64,000 bases of DNA from Allorhizobium ampelinum S4 (GCF_000016285.1 NC_011988.1:186001-250000); one strand, 5' to 3'. Counted from the stretch's first letter, positions 12,440-21,370 are shown. Numbers and translations: made by a program. Notes: a model not told the origin generated them from the sequence alone.

Positions 12440-13651
12440 ATGAACATCGCCATTGACAGTCACCTGGGGCAAGACCGGGTGGCAAAGAAAATTCGTGCCT
12501 ATCTGGATGAGATCATCGCCTTTCGGCGGGAACTCCATCAAAATCCGGAATTGGCCTTTCAGGAAAAGCGCACCAGCAATCTGGTCGTCTCCTATCTGGC
12601 CTCTTTTGGCTATCAGGTGGAGCATGGCATCGCTGGAACGGGTATCGTCGCCAGCCTGAAAAAGGGGAGTGGTAGCCGTATTATCGGTCTTCGCGCTGAT
12701 ATGGACGCCTTGCCCATTCACGAAGCGACAGGGCTTGCCCATGCCAGCCGCACCAAGGGTGTGATGCATGCCTGCGGCCATGACGGACATACCGCCATCC
12801 TGGTTGCGGCGGCCCGCTATCTGGCCGAGACAAGTAAATTCGATGGCACGGTACGGCTGATTTTTCAGCCCGCCGAAGAGATCGGCGCGGGCGCGAAGAA
12901 ATTACTGGCCGAGGGGTTGTTCGAGCGCTTTCCCGTTGATGCGGTGTTTGGCCTGCACAATTGGCCGGATGTTCCCGCCGGTCATTTCGGCTTCGTGCCG
13001 GGTCCGGCCATGGCCTCCGTCGATCAGGCCCATATCACCGTGGTCGGCAAGGGTGGCCATGGGGCGGAACCGCATCGGGGCGTCGATCCAGTGCTGGCGT
13101 CGGCCTCTTTGATCACCGCCCTGCAAAGCATCGTATCGCGCAATGTCGATCCGCGTGAAATGGCGGTAATTACCGTCGGCTCGATCCATGGCGGTTCGGC
13201 GTCCAATGTCATTCCCGAAAGTGTCGATTTGAAGCTGACGGTGCGCACGTTCAGCGAAGATGTCAGGCAACAGCTCAGCGAACGCATCCCGGCACTGGCG
13301 CGTGCCCAGGCCGAAAGCTTCGGGGCGAGGGCAGAGGTCGATTATCGCTTCGGTTTTCCGCCCGTTCTCAATCATGCCGATGAAACCGCCTTTGCCCGCC
13401 AGGTGGCGGTGCAAACCTTCGGTGATGACAGGGTGATTGCCCATTTCAAACCGCGCACCGCAAGCGAGGACTTTGCTTTTCTGCTGCAGGCGCGGCCCGG
13501 CAGCTATCTGTTTGTCGGCAATGGCGACAGCGCTCCGCTGCACAGCGCGTCCTATGACTTCAACGACGAGATCATTCTGCCCGCCGCTCACTACTGGGTG
13601 CGGCTGGTGGAGAGCTACCTGTCATCCCCGGTTTCGACCGCCACTCTCTAG
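12440..13651 (+). CDS. M20 family amidohydrolase (N-acyl amino acid deacylase)
   Basis: A 403-residue metallopeptidase-like hydrolase of the hippurate/N-acetylcysteine deacetylase group. Metal-site motifs are visible: LRADMDALP, MHACGHDGHTA, FQPAEEIGAGAKKL and the late ASEDFAFLL. The dimerisation insert contains GKGGHGAEPHRGVDP. It removes the acyl group from an N-acyl amino acid. In this operon it is best read as the deacetylase that frees the amino group after oxidative cleavage of an N-acetylated S-substituted cysteine, as YtnL/SndB-type enzymes do in Bacillus. The paired acetyltransferase immediately downstream supports that acetylate-oxidise-deacetylate logic. Confidence 0.9.
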   Translation: MNIAIDSHLGQDRVAKKIRAYLDEIIAFRRELHQNPELAFQEKRTSNLVVSYLASFGYQVEHGIAGTGIVASLKKGSGSRIIGLRADMDALPIHEATGLAHASRTKGVMHACGHDGHTAILVAAARYLAETSKFDGTVRLIFQPAEEIGAGAKKLLAEGLFERFPVDAVFGLHNWPDVPAGHFGFVPGPAMASVDQAHITVVGKGGHGAEPHRGVDPVLASASLITALQSIVSRNVDPREMAVITVGSIHGGSASNVIPESVDLKLTVRTFSEDVRQQLSERIPALARAQAESFGARAEVDYRFGFPPVLNHADETAFARQVAVQTFGDDRVIAHFKPRTASEDFAFLLQARPGSYLFVGNGDSAPLHSASYDFNDEIILPAAHYWVRLVESYLSSPVSTATL

Positions 13652-13666
13652 AGGATGTGCACCGCC

Positions 13667-14209
13667 ATGACCGATACATTCGTTTACACCTCGCCGCTCG
13701 ATCCCTTGGCAAAGCCGCTGATCGACGATCTGATCCGTGAATATGACAGCCGCTACGGGACGTTTTTCAGCGCGGAGGGCGCGGTAGAGGAAATCAACCG
13801 CTATCCTGCGGAAGCTTTTCAGCCGCCGTTCGGCACTTTCCTGTTGCTGCTGCGCGATGGCCAGCCGATCAGCGGGGGTGCCTTCAAGTTTTATGACGAG
13901 ACCACCGCCGAATTCAAACGCATCTGGACCCATCCCGATTATCGGCGCCAGGGGCTTGCACGCATCGTACTGGAAGAACTGGAAGCCCAGGCAGCGCGGC
14001 AGGGCTATGAACGCATCTACCTCACCACCGGTTTTCGCCAACCGGAGGCGGTTGGGCTCTACCTGAAGAATGGCTATAGCGCCCTGTTCGATCCGGCGGT
14101 CGATCCCGAAATCCATCGGACACTGCCCTTCGAGAAGGACATCCGCCATCTCGCCGTAGGCGATGAAAAGCCGCAGCTTCGCCCGGAGCGCCGTGCGGTC
14201 TCCGTATAG
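13667..14209 (+). CDS. GNAT family N-acetyltransferase
   Basis: About 180 residues with a single GNAT fold. The acetyl-CoA-binding motif A is in RIWTHPDYRRQGLARIVLEELE, followed by the beta5/alpha4 segment GYERIYLTTGFRQPEAVGLYLKNGY. Upstream is a substrate-side region with FAFLL-like hydrophobic strands (FGTFLLLLRDGQPISGGAFKF). The position in a locus with two LLM oxygenases and a deacylase suggests it N-acetylates the imported amino acid, as YtmI/SnaA does for S-alkyl cysteines. The start at 13667 (MTDTFV) gives a typical N-terminus, though GAGG lies 12 bases upstream; the ATG at 13655 overlaps that GAGG. Confidence 0.85.
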   Translation: MTDTFVYTSPLDPLAKPLIDDLIREYDSRYGTFFSAEGAVEEINRYPAEAFQPPFGTFLLLLRDGQPISGGAFKFYDETTAEFKRIWTHPDYRRQGLARIVLEELEAQAARQGYERIYLTTGFRQPEAVGLYLKNGYSALFDPAVDPEIHRTLPFEKDIRHLAVGDEKPQLRPERRAVSV

Positions 14210-14254
14210 TTCTTCTCAACCTTTCAGCCCACCCTCTTCAGAAAGGATGGCGTC

Positions 14255-14710
14255 ATGGCTCTCACTTCGGACTTTCCAGGCATCCGGCATGTGGATGTCG
14301 CCAGCGATCAACCCCATGATCTTTCACGGTTGAAGATCGTTCCTGCCCGCTACCCTGCCAGGATCATCGGCACGGTGTTTGCGGCTGTTGTCATCATTGC
14401 CGGGCTCTATTCCACCTTCACCAATCCGCGCTGGGGCTGGAGCGTGTTTGCGCAGTGGTTCTTCGCGGAGCCGGTTTTGGCCGGGCTGGGTCGGACCCTG
14501 TTGCTGACTGTGCTCGCCACCATCAGCGGCTCGGTCCTGGGGACGGCGCTGGCACTGGCGCGGGTATCGCGCTCACCGCTGCTGTCTGGCCTATCCTGGG
14601 GCTATATCTGGCTGCTGCGCTCCATCCCGATGATCGTACTGTTGCTGGTGCTCAACAATCTCGGCTATCTCTATGAAACCATTCACATTGCCGTACCCTT
14701 TACCGGCTAG
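14255..14710 (+). pseudogene. Amino-acid ABC permease-ATPase fusion, N-terminal part ending at an in-frame amber codon
   Basis: Encodes the first 151 residues of a HisM/GlnP-type permease: a cytoplasmic leader, TM1 (IIGTVFAAVVIIAGLYSTF), TM2 starting at RTLLLTVLATISG, and TM3 with LLRSIPMIVLLLVLNNLGYL. The frame meets TAG at 14708-14710, right after VPFTG, and continues in the same phase at 14711 with the rest of the permease and a fused ATPase. The known architecture is one continuous polypeptide, so this looks like a recent nonsense mutation or a sequencing error rather than gene fission. Alone, this part lacks the EAA loop and the later helices and could not transport. Confidence 0.75.
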
Positions 14711-16018
14711 GTGCTGGTGGATTACCCGACCGTACAATTGCTGACACCGTTTGCCGCCGCCTTTATCGGGTTGACGCTCAATCAGTCGGCTTTCTTTGCC
14801 GAGATCGTTCGCGGCGGCATTCTCTCGGTCGATCAGGGGCAGTTGGAGGCCGCTGCTGCCCTAGGGCTGCCGCGCCGTCGTCAGGCCTTCAGGATTGTGC
14901 TGCCCCAGGCGATGCGCACCATCCTGCCGACCGGTTTCAATGAGATCATTGGCCTGGCCAAGGCCACCTCCATTGTCTATGTGCTGGCGCTGCCGGAATT
15001 GTTCTATACCGTGCAGGTCATCTATCGCCGCAATCTGGAAGTCATTCCGTTGCTGATGGTCGCTACGGCCTGGTATCTGGTGATCATGACGGTGCTTTCG
15101 GTCGCCCAGCACTATATCGAGCGGCATTTTTCCAAGGGCGCCCTGCGCAATCCGAAGCCCCTGCCATTCCGGTCTTTTTTCGGGCGTAGGGTATCGACGG
15201 TGCCAGCGGTGACGGCCAATCGCCGGTCTGCCCTCAAGGATCTGACAGCGCTTCGCCAGGGCGGTGTGGTGCGCATCCAGAATGTGTCGAAAAGTTTTGG
15301 CCATCTCAAGGTTCTGGATGGTGTCGATCTGACGCTGAAAGCCGGAAGCGTCACGGCAATTCTTGGCCCTTCAGGCTCTGGCAAATCGACGCTTTTGCGC
15401 AGCATCAACCATCTGGAGCGTGTCGATCACGGCTTCATCTCGGTCGATGGCGAACTGGTCGGTTATAACAGACGCGGCAATATGCTTTACGAGTTGAAGG
15501 AGAAGGACATCCTGAAACGCCGCGTTGAGATCGGCATGGTGTTCCAGAGCTTTAATCTCTTTCCGCATCTGACGGTGCTTGAAAACCTGATCGAAGCACC
15601 GATTGCCGTGCTTGGCCTGCCACGCGACGAGGCCATTCTGCTGGCCCAGGACCTGTTGGCCCGTGTCGGCCTTAGCGACAAGATCCATGCCTATCCCCGG
15701 CAATTGTCCGGCGGCCAGCAGCAGCGTGTGGCGATTGCCCGGGCGCTGGCGTTGAAGCCCAAGGTTCTGCTGTTCGACGAGCCGACCTCAGCACTTGACC
15801 CTGAATTGGTGGGAGAAGTGCTTGACGTGATCAAGGAACTGGCGCGCACCGGTACGACGCTGGTGATCGTCACGCATGAAATCGGCTTTGCCCGTGAAGT
15901 CGCCGATACGGTCGTCTTCATGGAAGGCGGACGTGTGCTGGAAGTCGATACCCCGGAACGGATCTTTAGCCATGCCGCTCACCCGCGCACCCAGGAATTC
16001 CTGGCCAAGGTGCTGTGA
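14711..16018 (+). CDS. Amino-acid ABC permease-ATPase fusion, C-terminal part
   Basis: In the same phase as the upstream fragment: 435 codons from a GTG directly after the amber codon, with no ribosome site of its own. Residues 1-140 are the rest of the permease, including the EAA loop (EAAAALGLPRRRQAFRIVLPQAMRTILP) and last helices. From about residue 185 an ABC ATPase follows with Walker A GPSGSGKST, Q-loop VFQSFNLFPH, signature LSGGQQQRV, Walker B VLLFDEPTSALDPE and switch His in VTHEIGFA. Polar amino-acid uptake (His/Gln/cystine class) is the family role; here probably S-substituted cysteines. Expression would require readthrough or reinitiation at the GTG. Confidence 0.75.
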   Translation: MLVDYPTVQLLTPFAAAFIGLTLNQSAFFAEIVRGGILSVDQGQLEAAAALGLPRRRQAFRIVLPQAMRTILPTGFNEIIGLAKATSIVYVLALPELFYTVQVIYRRNLEVIPLLMVATAWYLVIMTVLSVAQHYIERHFSKGALRNPKPLPFRSFFGRRVSTVPAVTANRRSALKDLTALRQGGVVRIQNVSKSFGHLKVLDGVDLTLKAGSVTAILGPSGSGKSTLLRSINHLERVDHGFISVDGELVGYNRRGNMLYELKEKDILKRRVEIGMVFQSFNLFPHLTVLENLIEAPIAVLGLPRDEAILLAQDLLARVGLSDKIHAYPRQLSGGQQQRVAIARALALKPKVLLFDEPTSALDPELVGEVLDVIKELARTGTTLVIVTHEIGFAREVADTVVFMEGGRVLEVDTPERIFSHAAHPRTQEFLAKVL

Positions 16019-16071
16019 GCGTTCGCACTGAAACTCAAACTCATCAACCTCATTTCTGACTGGAGAGCAGC

Positions 16072-17010
16072 ATGACATTTCGGAAAATCCTGCCGGGCCT
16101 GGCACTGGCGGCATTCACGGCATTTGCGGCAAACAGCGCCTTTGCCGCCGATAAATTCGATCTGAGCCCTGACATATCGAACCGGGTGCGGGCCGAGAAA
16201 AATCAGGCGGCGATTGCAGCGATCAAGCCCGGGTTCAAATTCACCACACCAGGCAAATTCACGGTGGCTGTCAGCCCTTTCGATCCGCCGGTCGTCACGT
16301 ATGCTTCCGATGCCAAAACGATCCTTGGGGCTGACCCGGATCTTGCCCAATTGCTGGCGGATTCGTTGGGATTAGAGCTTGAAATTGTCCCGGTCGCCTG
16401 GGCGGATTGGCCGCTCGGCATCGCTTCTGGCAAATATGATGCTGTCATCAGCAACGTCACCGTGACGGAGCAGCGCAAGGAGAAATATGATTTTTCCACC
16501 TATCGTCGTGACTTGCTGGGCTTTTACGTCGCGAAGAACAGCCCGATTACCGACATCAAGGAGCCGAAGGATGTCGCGGGCCTGAAGCTGATTACCTCAT
16601 CCGGCACCAACCAGGAAAAAATCATTCTGGACTGGGATCGCCAGAATGTCGCCGCCGGTCTGAAGCCAATCGAGGTGCAATATTACGAGGATAGCGCCGC
16701 GAGCGATCTGGCGCTCCAGTCGGGACGTGCCGATGTGCGGTTCAACACCAATGCCAGCCAGGCCTACGGTTCGCTGATCAAGGGCAACACGCGGCTGGTC
16801 GGCAATGTCAATGGCGGCTGGCCGTTGACGGCGGATATCGCCACCGTGACCCGCAAGGATGCGGGACTTGCCGATGCCTTGACCATTGCCACAAACGCTC
16901 TGATCAAAGACGGCAAATACGCCGAAGTTTTGAAGCGCTGGAACCTGACGGCGGAAGCCATTCCGGAAAGCCGCACCAACCCGCCTGGCCTGCCGAAGAG
17001 CGGTTCGTAA
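16072..17010 (+). CDS. Amino-acid ABC transporter substrate-binding protein
   Basis: A 312-residue family 3 periplasmic binding protein. The Sec signal peptide runs over about 25 residues and ends AFAADKF. Conserved blocks are LGADPDLAQLLADSLGLELE, PLGIASGKYDAVISNVTVTEQRKEKYDFSTY and the C-terminal ALTIATNALIKDGKYAEVLKRW. GGAGAG lies 5-7 bases before the ATG. It supplies ligand to the permease-ATPase encoded just upstream and is a close paralogue of the next gene. The Bacillus ytm operon likewise carries two binding proteins (YtmJ, YtmK). The ligand is inferred to be an S-substituted cysteine or a related polar amino acid. Confidence 0.9.
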   Translation: MTFRKILPGLALAAFTAFAANSAFAADKFDLSPDISNRVRAEKNQAAIAAIKPGFKFTTPGKFTVAVSPFDPPVVTYASDAKTILGADPDLAQLLADSLGLELEIVPVAWADWPLGIASGKYDAVISNVTVTEQRKEKYDFSTYRRDLLGFYVAKNSPITDIKEPKDVAGLKLITSSGTNQEKIILDWDRQNVAAGLKPIEVQYYEDSAASDLALQSGRADVRFNTNASQAYGSLIKGNTRLVGNVNGGWPLTADIATVTRKDAGLADALTIATNALIKDGKYAEVLKRWNLTAEAIPESRTNPPGLPKSGS

Positions 17011-17023
17011 CCTGTACAGCTTT

Positions 17024-17055
17024 GGGGCGGTCATCAGCTCCGCCCCATATTTTTT
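17024..17055 (+). terminator. Intrinsic terminator or attenuator between the two binding-protein genes
   Basis: A 7-bp GC-only stem GGGGCGG (17024-17030) / CCGCCCC (17040-17046) with a 9-base loop is followed by ATATTTTTT. It lies 14 bases after the stop of the first binding protein. It likely lowers transcription into the second binding protein and the third LLM gene, or stabilises the upstream mRNA. Confidence 0.8.
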
Positions 17056-17067
17056 CAGGAGGTTTCC

Positions 17068-18003
17068 ATGAACCATGCCACGCGGCGGATAAGCCGGGCT
17101 CTTGCCGCCTTGATGCTCTTACTGCAAGCGATTTCGCCAGTCTTGGCCGAACCCTTCGATCTGTCGCCGCAGCAGCCGGGCCGCCTGCATGTAGAACGGG
17201 ATGCAAAGGCCGTAGCCGCTCTTCCGGCGAATTATAAATTCGTCTCCCCTGGAACCTTGACGGTTGCCGTTGCAGTTGGTTCGCCGCCGATTGCGGCCTA
17301 TGCAACCGACGCCAGCACGGTGGTTGGCTTCGATCCAGATCTTGCCCTTCTGTTGGCGGAAAGCCTTGGTCTGAAGCTGGACCTTGTTTCGGTCGCCTGG
17401 GCGGATTGGCCGCTGGGACTAGCGTCTGGCAAATATGATGCGGTTATCTCCAATGTCGGTGTCACCGAGCAGCGCAAACAGAAATTCGACTTCTCCACCT
17501 ACCGGTACGGGTTGCATGGCTTTTACGTCAAGAACGACAGCCCGATCACAGCGCTGAAAGAGCAGAAGGATGTTGCCGGTTTGCGGATCATCGTCGCCTC
17601 CGGCACGATCCAGGAGCGCATTCTTCTGGAATGGGACAAGCAGAACAGGGCAAACGGTTTGAAACCGCTGGAACTGCAATATTACGATGACGAGGCTGCC
17701 GCCGATCTGGCACTGCAATCGGGCCGGGCCGATGCCAATTTCGGACCCAATGCCATGCAGGCCTGGCAGGCGGCAACGCTGCACCGCAAGCGGCTGGTAG
17801 GCACCGTCAATGCTGGCTGGCCGTTGACAGCAGATGTCGGCGTAACCACCCGCAAGGGCAGCGGTCTGGCGGAACCGATCGCCGTTGCCATCAACGACTT
17901 GATTGCTGGCGGGACATATCAGGCAGCATTGTCGCGCTGGGGTCTTTCCCAGGAAGGACTGACGCAATCGCAGGTCAATCCGCCTGGCCTGCCAAGCTAT
18001 TGA
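17068..18003 (+). CDS. Second amino-acid ABC transporter substrate-binding protein (paralogue)
   Basis: A 311-residue family 3 binding protein with a signal peptide ending near PVLAEPFDLS. It shares long near-identical blocks with the preceding gene (WADWPLG-ASGKYDAVISN-V-VTEQRK, QSGRAD, NAGWPLTAD), so the pair arose by tandem duplication. The strong AGGAGG ribosome site 6 bases before the ATG comes after the internal terminator at 17024-17055. Its charge pattern in the ligand cleft differs from its neighbour, for instance ALKEQKDVAGLRIIVASGTIQERIL, so the two may bind different ligands for the same permease. Confidence 0.9.
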   Translation: MNHATRRISRALAALMLLLQAISPVLAEPFDLSPQQPGRLHVERDAKAVAALPANYKFVSPGTLTVAVAVGSPPIAAYATDASTVVGFDPDLALLLAESLGLKLDLVSVAWADWPLGLASGKYDAVISNVGVTEQRKQKFDFSTYRYGLHGFYVKNDSPITALKEQKDVAGLRIIVASGTIQERILLEWDKQNRANGLKPLELQYYDDEAAADLALQSGRADANFGPNAMQAWQAATLHRKRLVGTVNAGWPLTADVGVTTRKGSGLAEPIAVAINDLIAGGTYQAALSRWGLSQEGLTQSQVNPPGLPSY

Positions 18004-18046
18004 AGCGCCTGCGGCGCTCATTTCTCTCGCGTAAAAGGACCGCTCC

Positions 18047-19126
18047 ATGGCCATTGCGATCAATCATATCGGTTTCCTGATCCCGGGTAATTATCCGGAA
18101 AGGGACCCATTGTCCGGTCTGGAAACCACGCTGAACCTGTTTGAATTCGGCGAGCATCTCGGCTTCGACTCGGCCTGGGTGCGCCATCGCCATCTGGAGC
18201 CGGGTATTTCCTCTGCTGCGGTTTTCCTGGCTGCCGCCAGTCAGCGGACCCGCCGGATCGAGATTGGTACGGCGGTCATTCCGCTGGGCTATGAAAGTCC
18301 TTTTCGGCTGGCGGAAGATCTGGCGCTTGCTGATGTGCTCTCCGCTGGCCGGTTGAATATCGGCGTCAGCGCTGGCCTGCCCGCCCATCTTGAACTGATC
18401 GGCAAAAAGGTGTTCGATGGCGATTGGACGACCTATGATTTTTCCCATAACCGTGTTTTGCGATTGATCGACAATCTGCGTAGCGACTATCTTGGCGGCG
18501 AAGATACAAGGCTGAAAACGCCGTTCGGTCCGCAGCGCCCCCGGCTGCAACCGCATGCGAAAGGGTTGATCGACCGGATCTGGTATGGCGGCGGTTCCAT
18601 CGCTTCGGCCAGATGGGCAGGCAGCAACGGTCTCAACCTGCTGATCGGCAATGTCACGTCCGGTGAGGACACCGACAATTTCTATGAGGCGCAGGCCCGG
18701 CAACTCAGTCTTTACCGTGCAGCAGGCGGGAGTGCTAGCCGGGTGGCGCTAGGCCGGGTGATCGTGCCGCTCGACAGTGCCGATGCACCGACCCGGCGCA
18801 AATATCTCGATTTTGCCGCTGGGCGCCTGGAGCGAACGCTGCACCCGAATGGGGAGCGCCGTACGCTTTTCCCGCGTGATCTGGTTGGCAGTTCCGACGA
18901 TATTCTCGAATGGCTCCATGCCGACCCGATCCTGAGCGAGGTGACGGAGCTGCGTCTTGAACTGCCTTATGAGTTCGAGCAGGACGAATACCGGCAGATT
19001 CTACAGGATTTTGTCACCAAAATTGCGCCGGGACTGGGATGGCAGGCCCGTAATGTAGATGGCACGCAAGCGCTTGGGTCTGCGCTGGATCACAGCCATA
19101 CGCGGAGCGCACGCCAGACCCATTGA
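18047..19126 (+). CDS. LLM class flavin-dependent oxidoreductase (third of the locus)
   Basis: A 359-residue luciferase-like TIM-barrel protein: N-terminal INHIGFLIPGNYPERDP, then GFDSAWVRHRHLEPG, the RIEIGTAVIPLGYESPFRLAEDLALADVLSAGRL core and the RIWYGGGS phosphate-binding segment. It belongs to neither the MsnO8 nor the NtaA branch of the two upstream enzymes. It ends the rightward operon and faces the leftward histidine kinase gene 73 bases on. It probably oxidises a further variant of the sulfur substrate or supplies an alternative specificity. The reaction is unknown and no flavin reductase is encoded in the operon. Confidence 0.85.
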   Translation: MAIAINHIGFLIPGNYPERDPLSGLETTLNLFEFGEHLGFDSAWVRHRHLEPGISSAAVFLAAASQRTRRIEIGTAVIPLGYESPFRLAEDLALADVLSAGRLNIGVSAGLPAHLELIGKKVFDGDWTTYDFSHNRVLRLIDNLRSDYLGGEDTRLKTPFGPQRPRLQPHAKGLIDRIWYGGGSIASARWAGSNGLNLLIGNVTSGEDTDNFYEAQARQLSLYRAAGGSASRVALGRVIVPLDSADAPTRRKYLDFAAGRLERTLHPNGERRTLFPRDLVGSSDDILEWLHADPILSEVTELRLELPYEFEQDEYRQILQDFVTKIAPGLGWQARNVDGTQALGSALDHSHTRSARQTH

Positions 19127-19199
19127 GGAAAAGCCCTTCACCATACGGTAAGAAGGGACATTTCCAATGCCATTCCGTATCACGCATCTCACGGCGTCC

Positions 19200-20522
19200 C
19201 TAAAGCGCGAGCTGTGGTATGTCGATCCGTACAATAAGGCCCGTCGGGTGATTGGACAGCAGGGTAATTTTGCTCTGATGGGCATGTGCTATATCTGCGA
19301 CAATCGACAGGCCGAGGCCAAAACCGGCGCGTTTGCTGCGGGAAGCATCTCCTTTGAAAAACGGTTCGAAAACTTTTTCTCTGAGATCTTTGGGAATGCC
19401 TGGTCCGTCATCGATCACCAAGATCGAAAAAACCGTTCCACTGACCTGTAGTTTGACGAGGATGGTCTTTCCAAACTTGGTTGCATTGTCGCAAAGGTTG
19501 GTGACTGCCCGCATGATTGAGAGCGGTCGGCAGTTGGCGATCAGCTTGTTCGGCCCCTGATATTCGACATCGAAGCCTATGTCTGAAAAGTCACTGCAAA
19601 CGGTTTGCAGGATGCTCGCAACATCAACGCGTTCAATGCCCTCGGTTGCAAAATCGTCCCGGAGATAGTTCAGGCTTTCGGTCAGAAGATCATCGATATG
19701 ATCGATATCCGTCAGCAGGGCTTCCCGCAAGGCACCGGCCTCCATGCGCTCCGAGCGCAATCTGAGCCGCGTCAAGGGAGTGCGAACATCATGGCTAATC
19801 CCCCGCAGCATTCGGGTCCGGCCGTCCACCATGATGCGAATACGGTTTCGCATACCGTTTAGGGCACGGGCCAGCGACAGGATCTCAACCGTGCCGCGTT
19901 CTTCGAAGATCTGGGAGCTATTGTTGATATCCGATTTTATTGCAGCCTCGGATATTCTCTTGATCGGTTCGGTTACCGCCCTGATCGCAAAGGCAAAGAA
20001 AAAAGCGATCAAGACGACCACGGCGATAAAGTAATATGTCGTTTGACTGAGAAACGAAGTCGTCAGAATCGTATCGGGAAGACCGAAAAATACAAGCATT
20101 GTCCGGTCATCCACTTTCTCGGCAAACACACGACGGCCATCCAAAAAAGCGCGCCAGCCGCCAAGGGGCGGCTCTCCATCAGGCGGAAACAGAAAATCGA
20201 CCAATGTCTCGGCAAAGCCCTGGAACTCCGGGGAGGTCTTGAACTTGTCAGCCAGCGATATCGGTTGAAGCGAAACCTCCAAGCCTGCGCGTTGCGCATT
20301 GGTTAGAATGGAGGTGCGTTCTTCAGGAGAGGCCTGTGCCAAAAGAAGGGCGAGGGTCCTGACCTGTGTGGCGGTGCTTTCCAGATTGGGAATGGCGTAA
20401 TCATTCTGCGCAACATTTTCCAATGCCCTGCCGGTCGCGATGACGGTGACCAATGCCAAGAGAATGATAACGGTGATTTGGCCACGAAGGGTTCTTGGTA
20501 CCGCACGGAGATTCCTAAACAT
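19200..20522 (-). CDS. Sensor histidine kinase of an RND-linked two-component system
   Basis: About 440 residues. TM1 (GQITVIILLALVTVIATG), a periplasmic sensor region of about 120 residues, TM2 (TYYFIAVVVLIAFFFAFAI), a HAMP linker, the H-box RGISHDVRTPLTRLRLRSE, then HATPase motifs (NLCDNATKFG, IDDGPGIP, GFGLGLSIV). The start at 20522 (MFRNL) overlaps the response-regulator stop in ATGTTTAG, with GAAGAGG just upstream; a longer frame to 20558 is less likely. It is paired with the OmpR-type regulator and divergent from an RND efflux operon, so it probably senses an envelope or toxic-compound signal and controls efflux. Confidence 0.92.
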   Translation of the reverse strand: MFRNLRAVPRTLRGQITVIILLALVTVIATGRALENVAQNDYAIPNLESTATQVRTLALLLAQASPEERTSILTNAQRAGLEVSLQPISLADKFKTSPEFQGFAETLVDFLFPPDGEPPLGGWRAFLDGRRVFAEKVDDRTMLVFFGLPDTILTTSFLSQTTYYFIAVVVLIAFFFAFAIRAVTEPIKRISEAAIKSDINNSSQIFEERGTVEILSLARALNGMRNRIRIMVDGRTRMLRGISHDVRTPLTRLRLRSERMEAGALREALLTDIDHIDDLLTESLNYLRDDFATEGIERVDVASILQTVCSDFSDIGFDVEYQGPNKLIANCRPLSIMRAVTNLCDNATKFGKTILVKLQVSGTVFSILVIDDGPGIPKDLREKVFEPFFKGDASRSKRAGFGLGLSIVADIAHAHQSKITLLSNHPTGLIVRIDIPQLAL

Positions 20523-21240
20523 GAACCTCTTCCACAGTGGCAGTGAAGACATAACCACCCAAGCGAACGGTTTTCAAAAGCGCTGGATCACGCGGGTCTT
20601 TTTCGATCTTCTGTCGCAAGCGACTGATATGGACATCAATGCTGCGTTCGATCGGGCCTGCCAGGCCCGCATGGGTCGCGCTCAGCAACTGCTCCCTGGT
20701 CAGCACCCGTCCAGGATTTTGGCAGAAGGCCAGCAGCAGATCGAATTCATGGGTCGTCATCGCAACGCGCGCATGGCTTGGATCATGAAGCTGCCGCCGA
20801 GCCGGATCGACCTGCCATCCATCGAAGCGGAAAAAGCTTTTCCGTAAACTGTCTGGCCGCTGAGAGGTCACTCTGGAGCGCCTGAGAAGGCCTTTGATCC
20901 GTGCCGTCAGCTCCCGGAGAACGAATGGCTTTGTGACATAGTCGTCTGCGCCGATTTCCAGACCGACGACACGGTCGATATCGCTGCTCACCGAGGTCAA
21001 CATCAGGATGGGAATATCGCCGCTGCCTCGAAGCCGGCGGCAGATGCTAAACCCGTCTTCTCCAGGCAGCATCACATCGAGGACGACGAGATCGAATTCC
21101 AGTGCGCGCATCTTGGCGTCCATGGCGGCGCCATCCGCTGCGACCTCGACAAGCATTCCTTGCTCGTTGAGGCTATCGCGGACCATGCCGGCGATCTGCT
21201 CGTCATCTTCTACAATCAGGATCTTGGGCGCATCTGACAT
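20515..21240 (-). CDS. OmpR-family response regulator
   Basis: A 241-residue protein: receiver domain with acidic pair in VEDDEQ, phospho-acceptor Asp in LVVLDVMLPGEDG, Thr in MLTSV and Lys in YVTKPF, followed by a winged-helix DNA-binding domain (MTTHEFDLLLAF, LLSATHAG, RSIDVHISRLRQKIE, VRLGGYVF). It overlaps the kinase gene by 8 bases and is transcribed away from the RND genes, so both promoters lie in 21241-21482. A direct repeat TTAACA spaced by 10 bases (21371-21386) is a plausible binding site. Confidence 0.93.
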   Translation of the reverse strand: MSDAPKILIVEDDEQIAGMVRDSLNEQGMLVEVAADGAAMDAKMRALEFDLVVLDVMLPGEDGFSICRRLRGSGDIPILMLTSVSSDIDRVVGLEIGADDYVTKPFVLRELTARIKGLLRRSRVTSQRPDSLRKSFFRFDGWQVDPARRQLHDPSHARVAMTTHEFDLLLAFCQNPGRVLTREQLLSATHAGLAGPIERSIDVHISRLRQKIEKDPRDPALLKTVRLGGYVFTATVEEVHV

Positions 21241-21370
21241 CGCTTATCCACTGTCGCTTGTAAAAAGGGTCGCTTCCCCTCCAAGACCTTCTCTTACCAT
21301 AATCGTTTCCGGCTTCGGACGTCTTATATATTAAGATTTGTTGTAATCGACCGGAGCTGACAGCAGGTCT

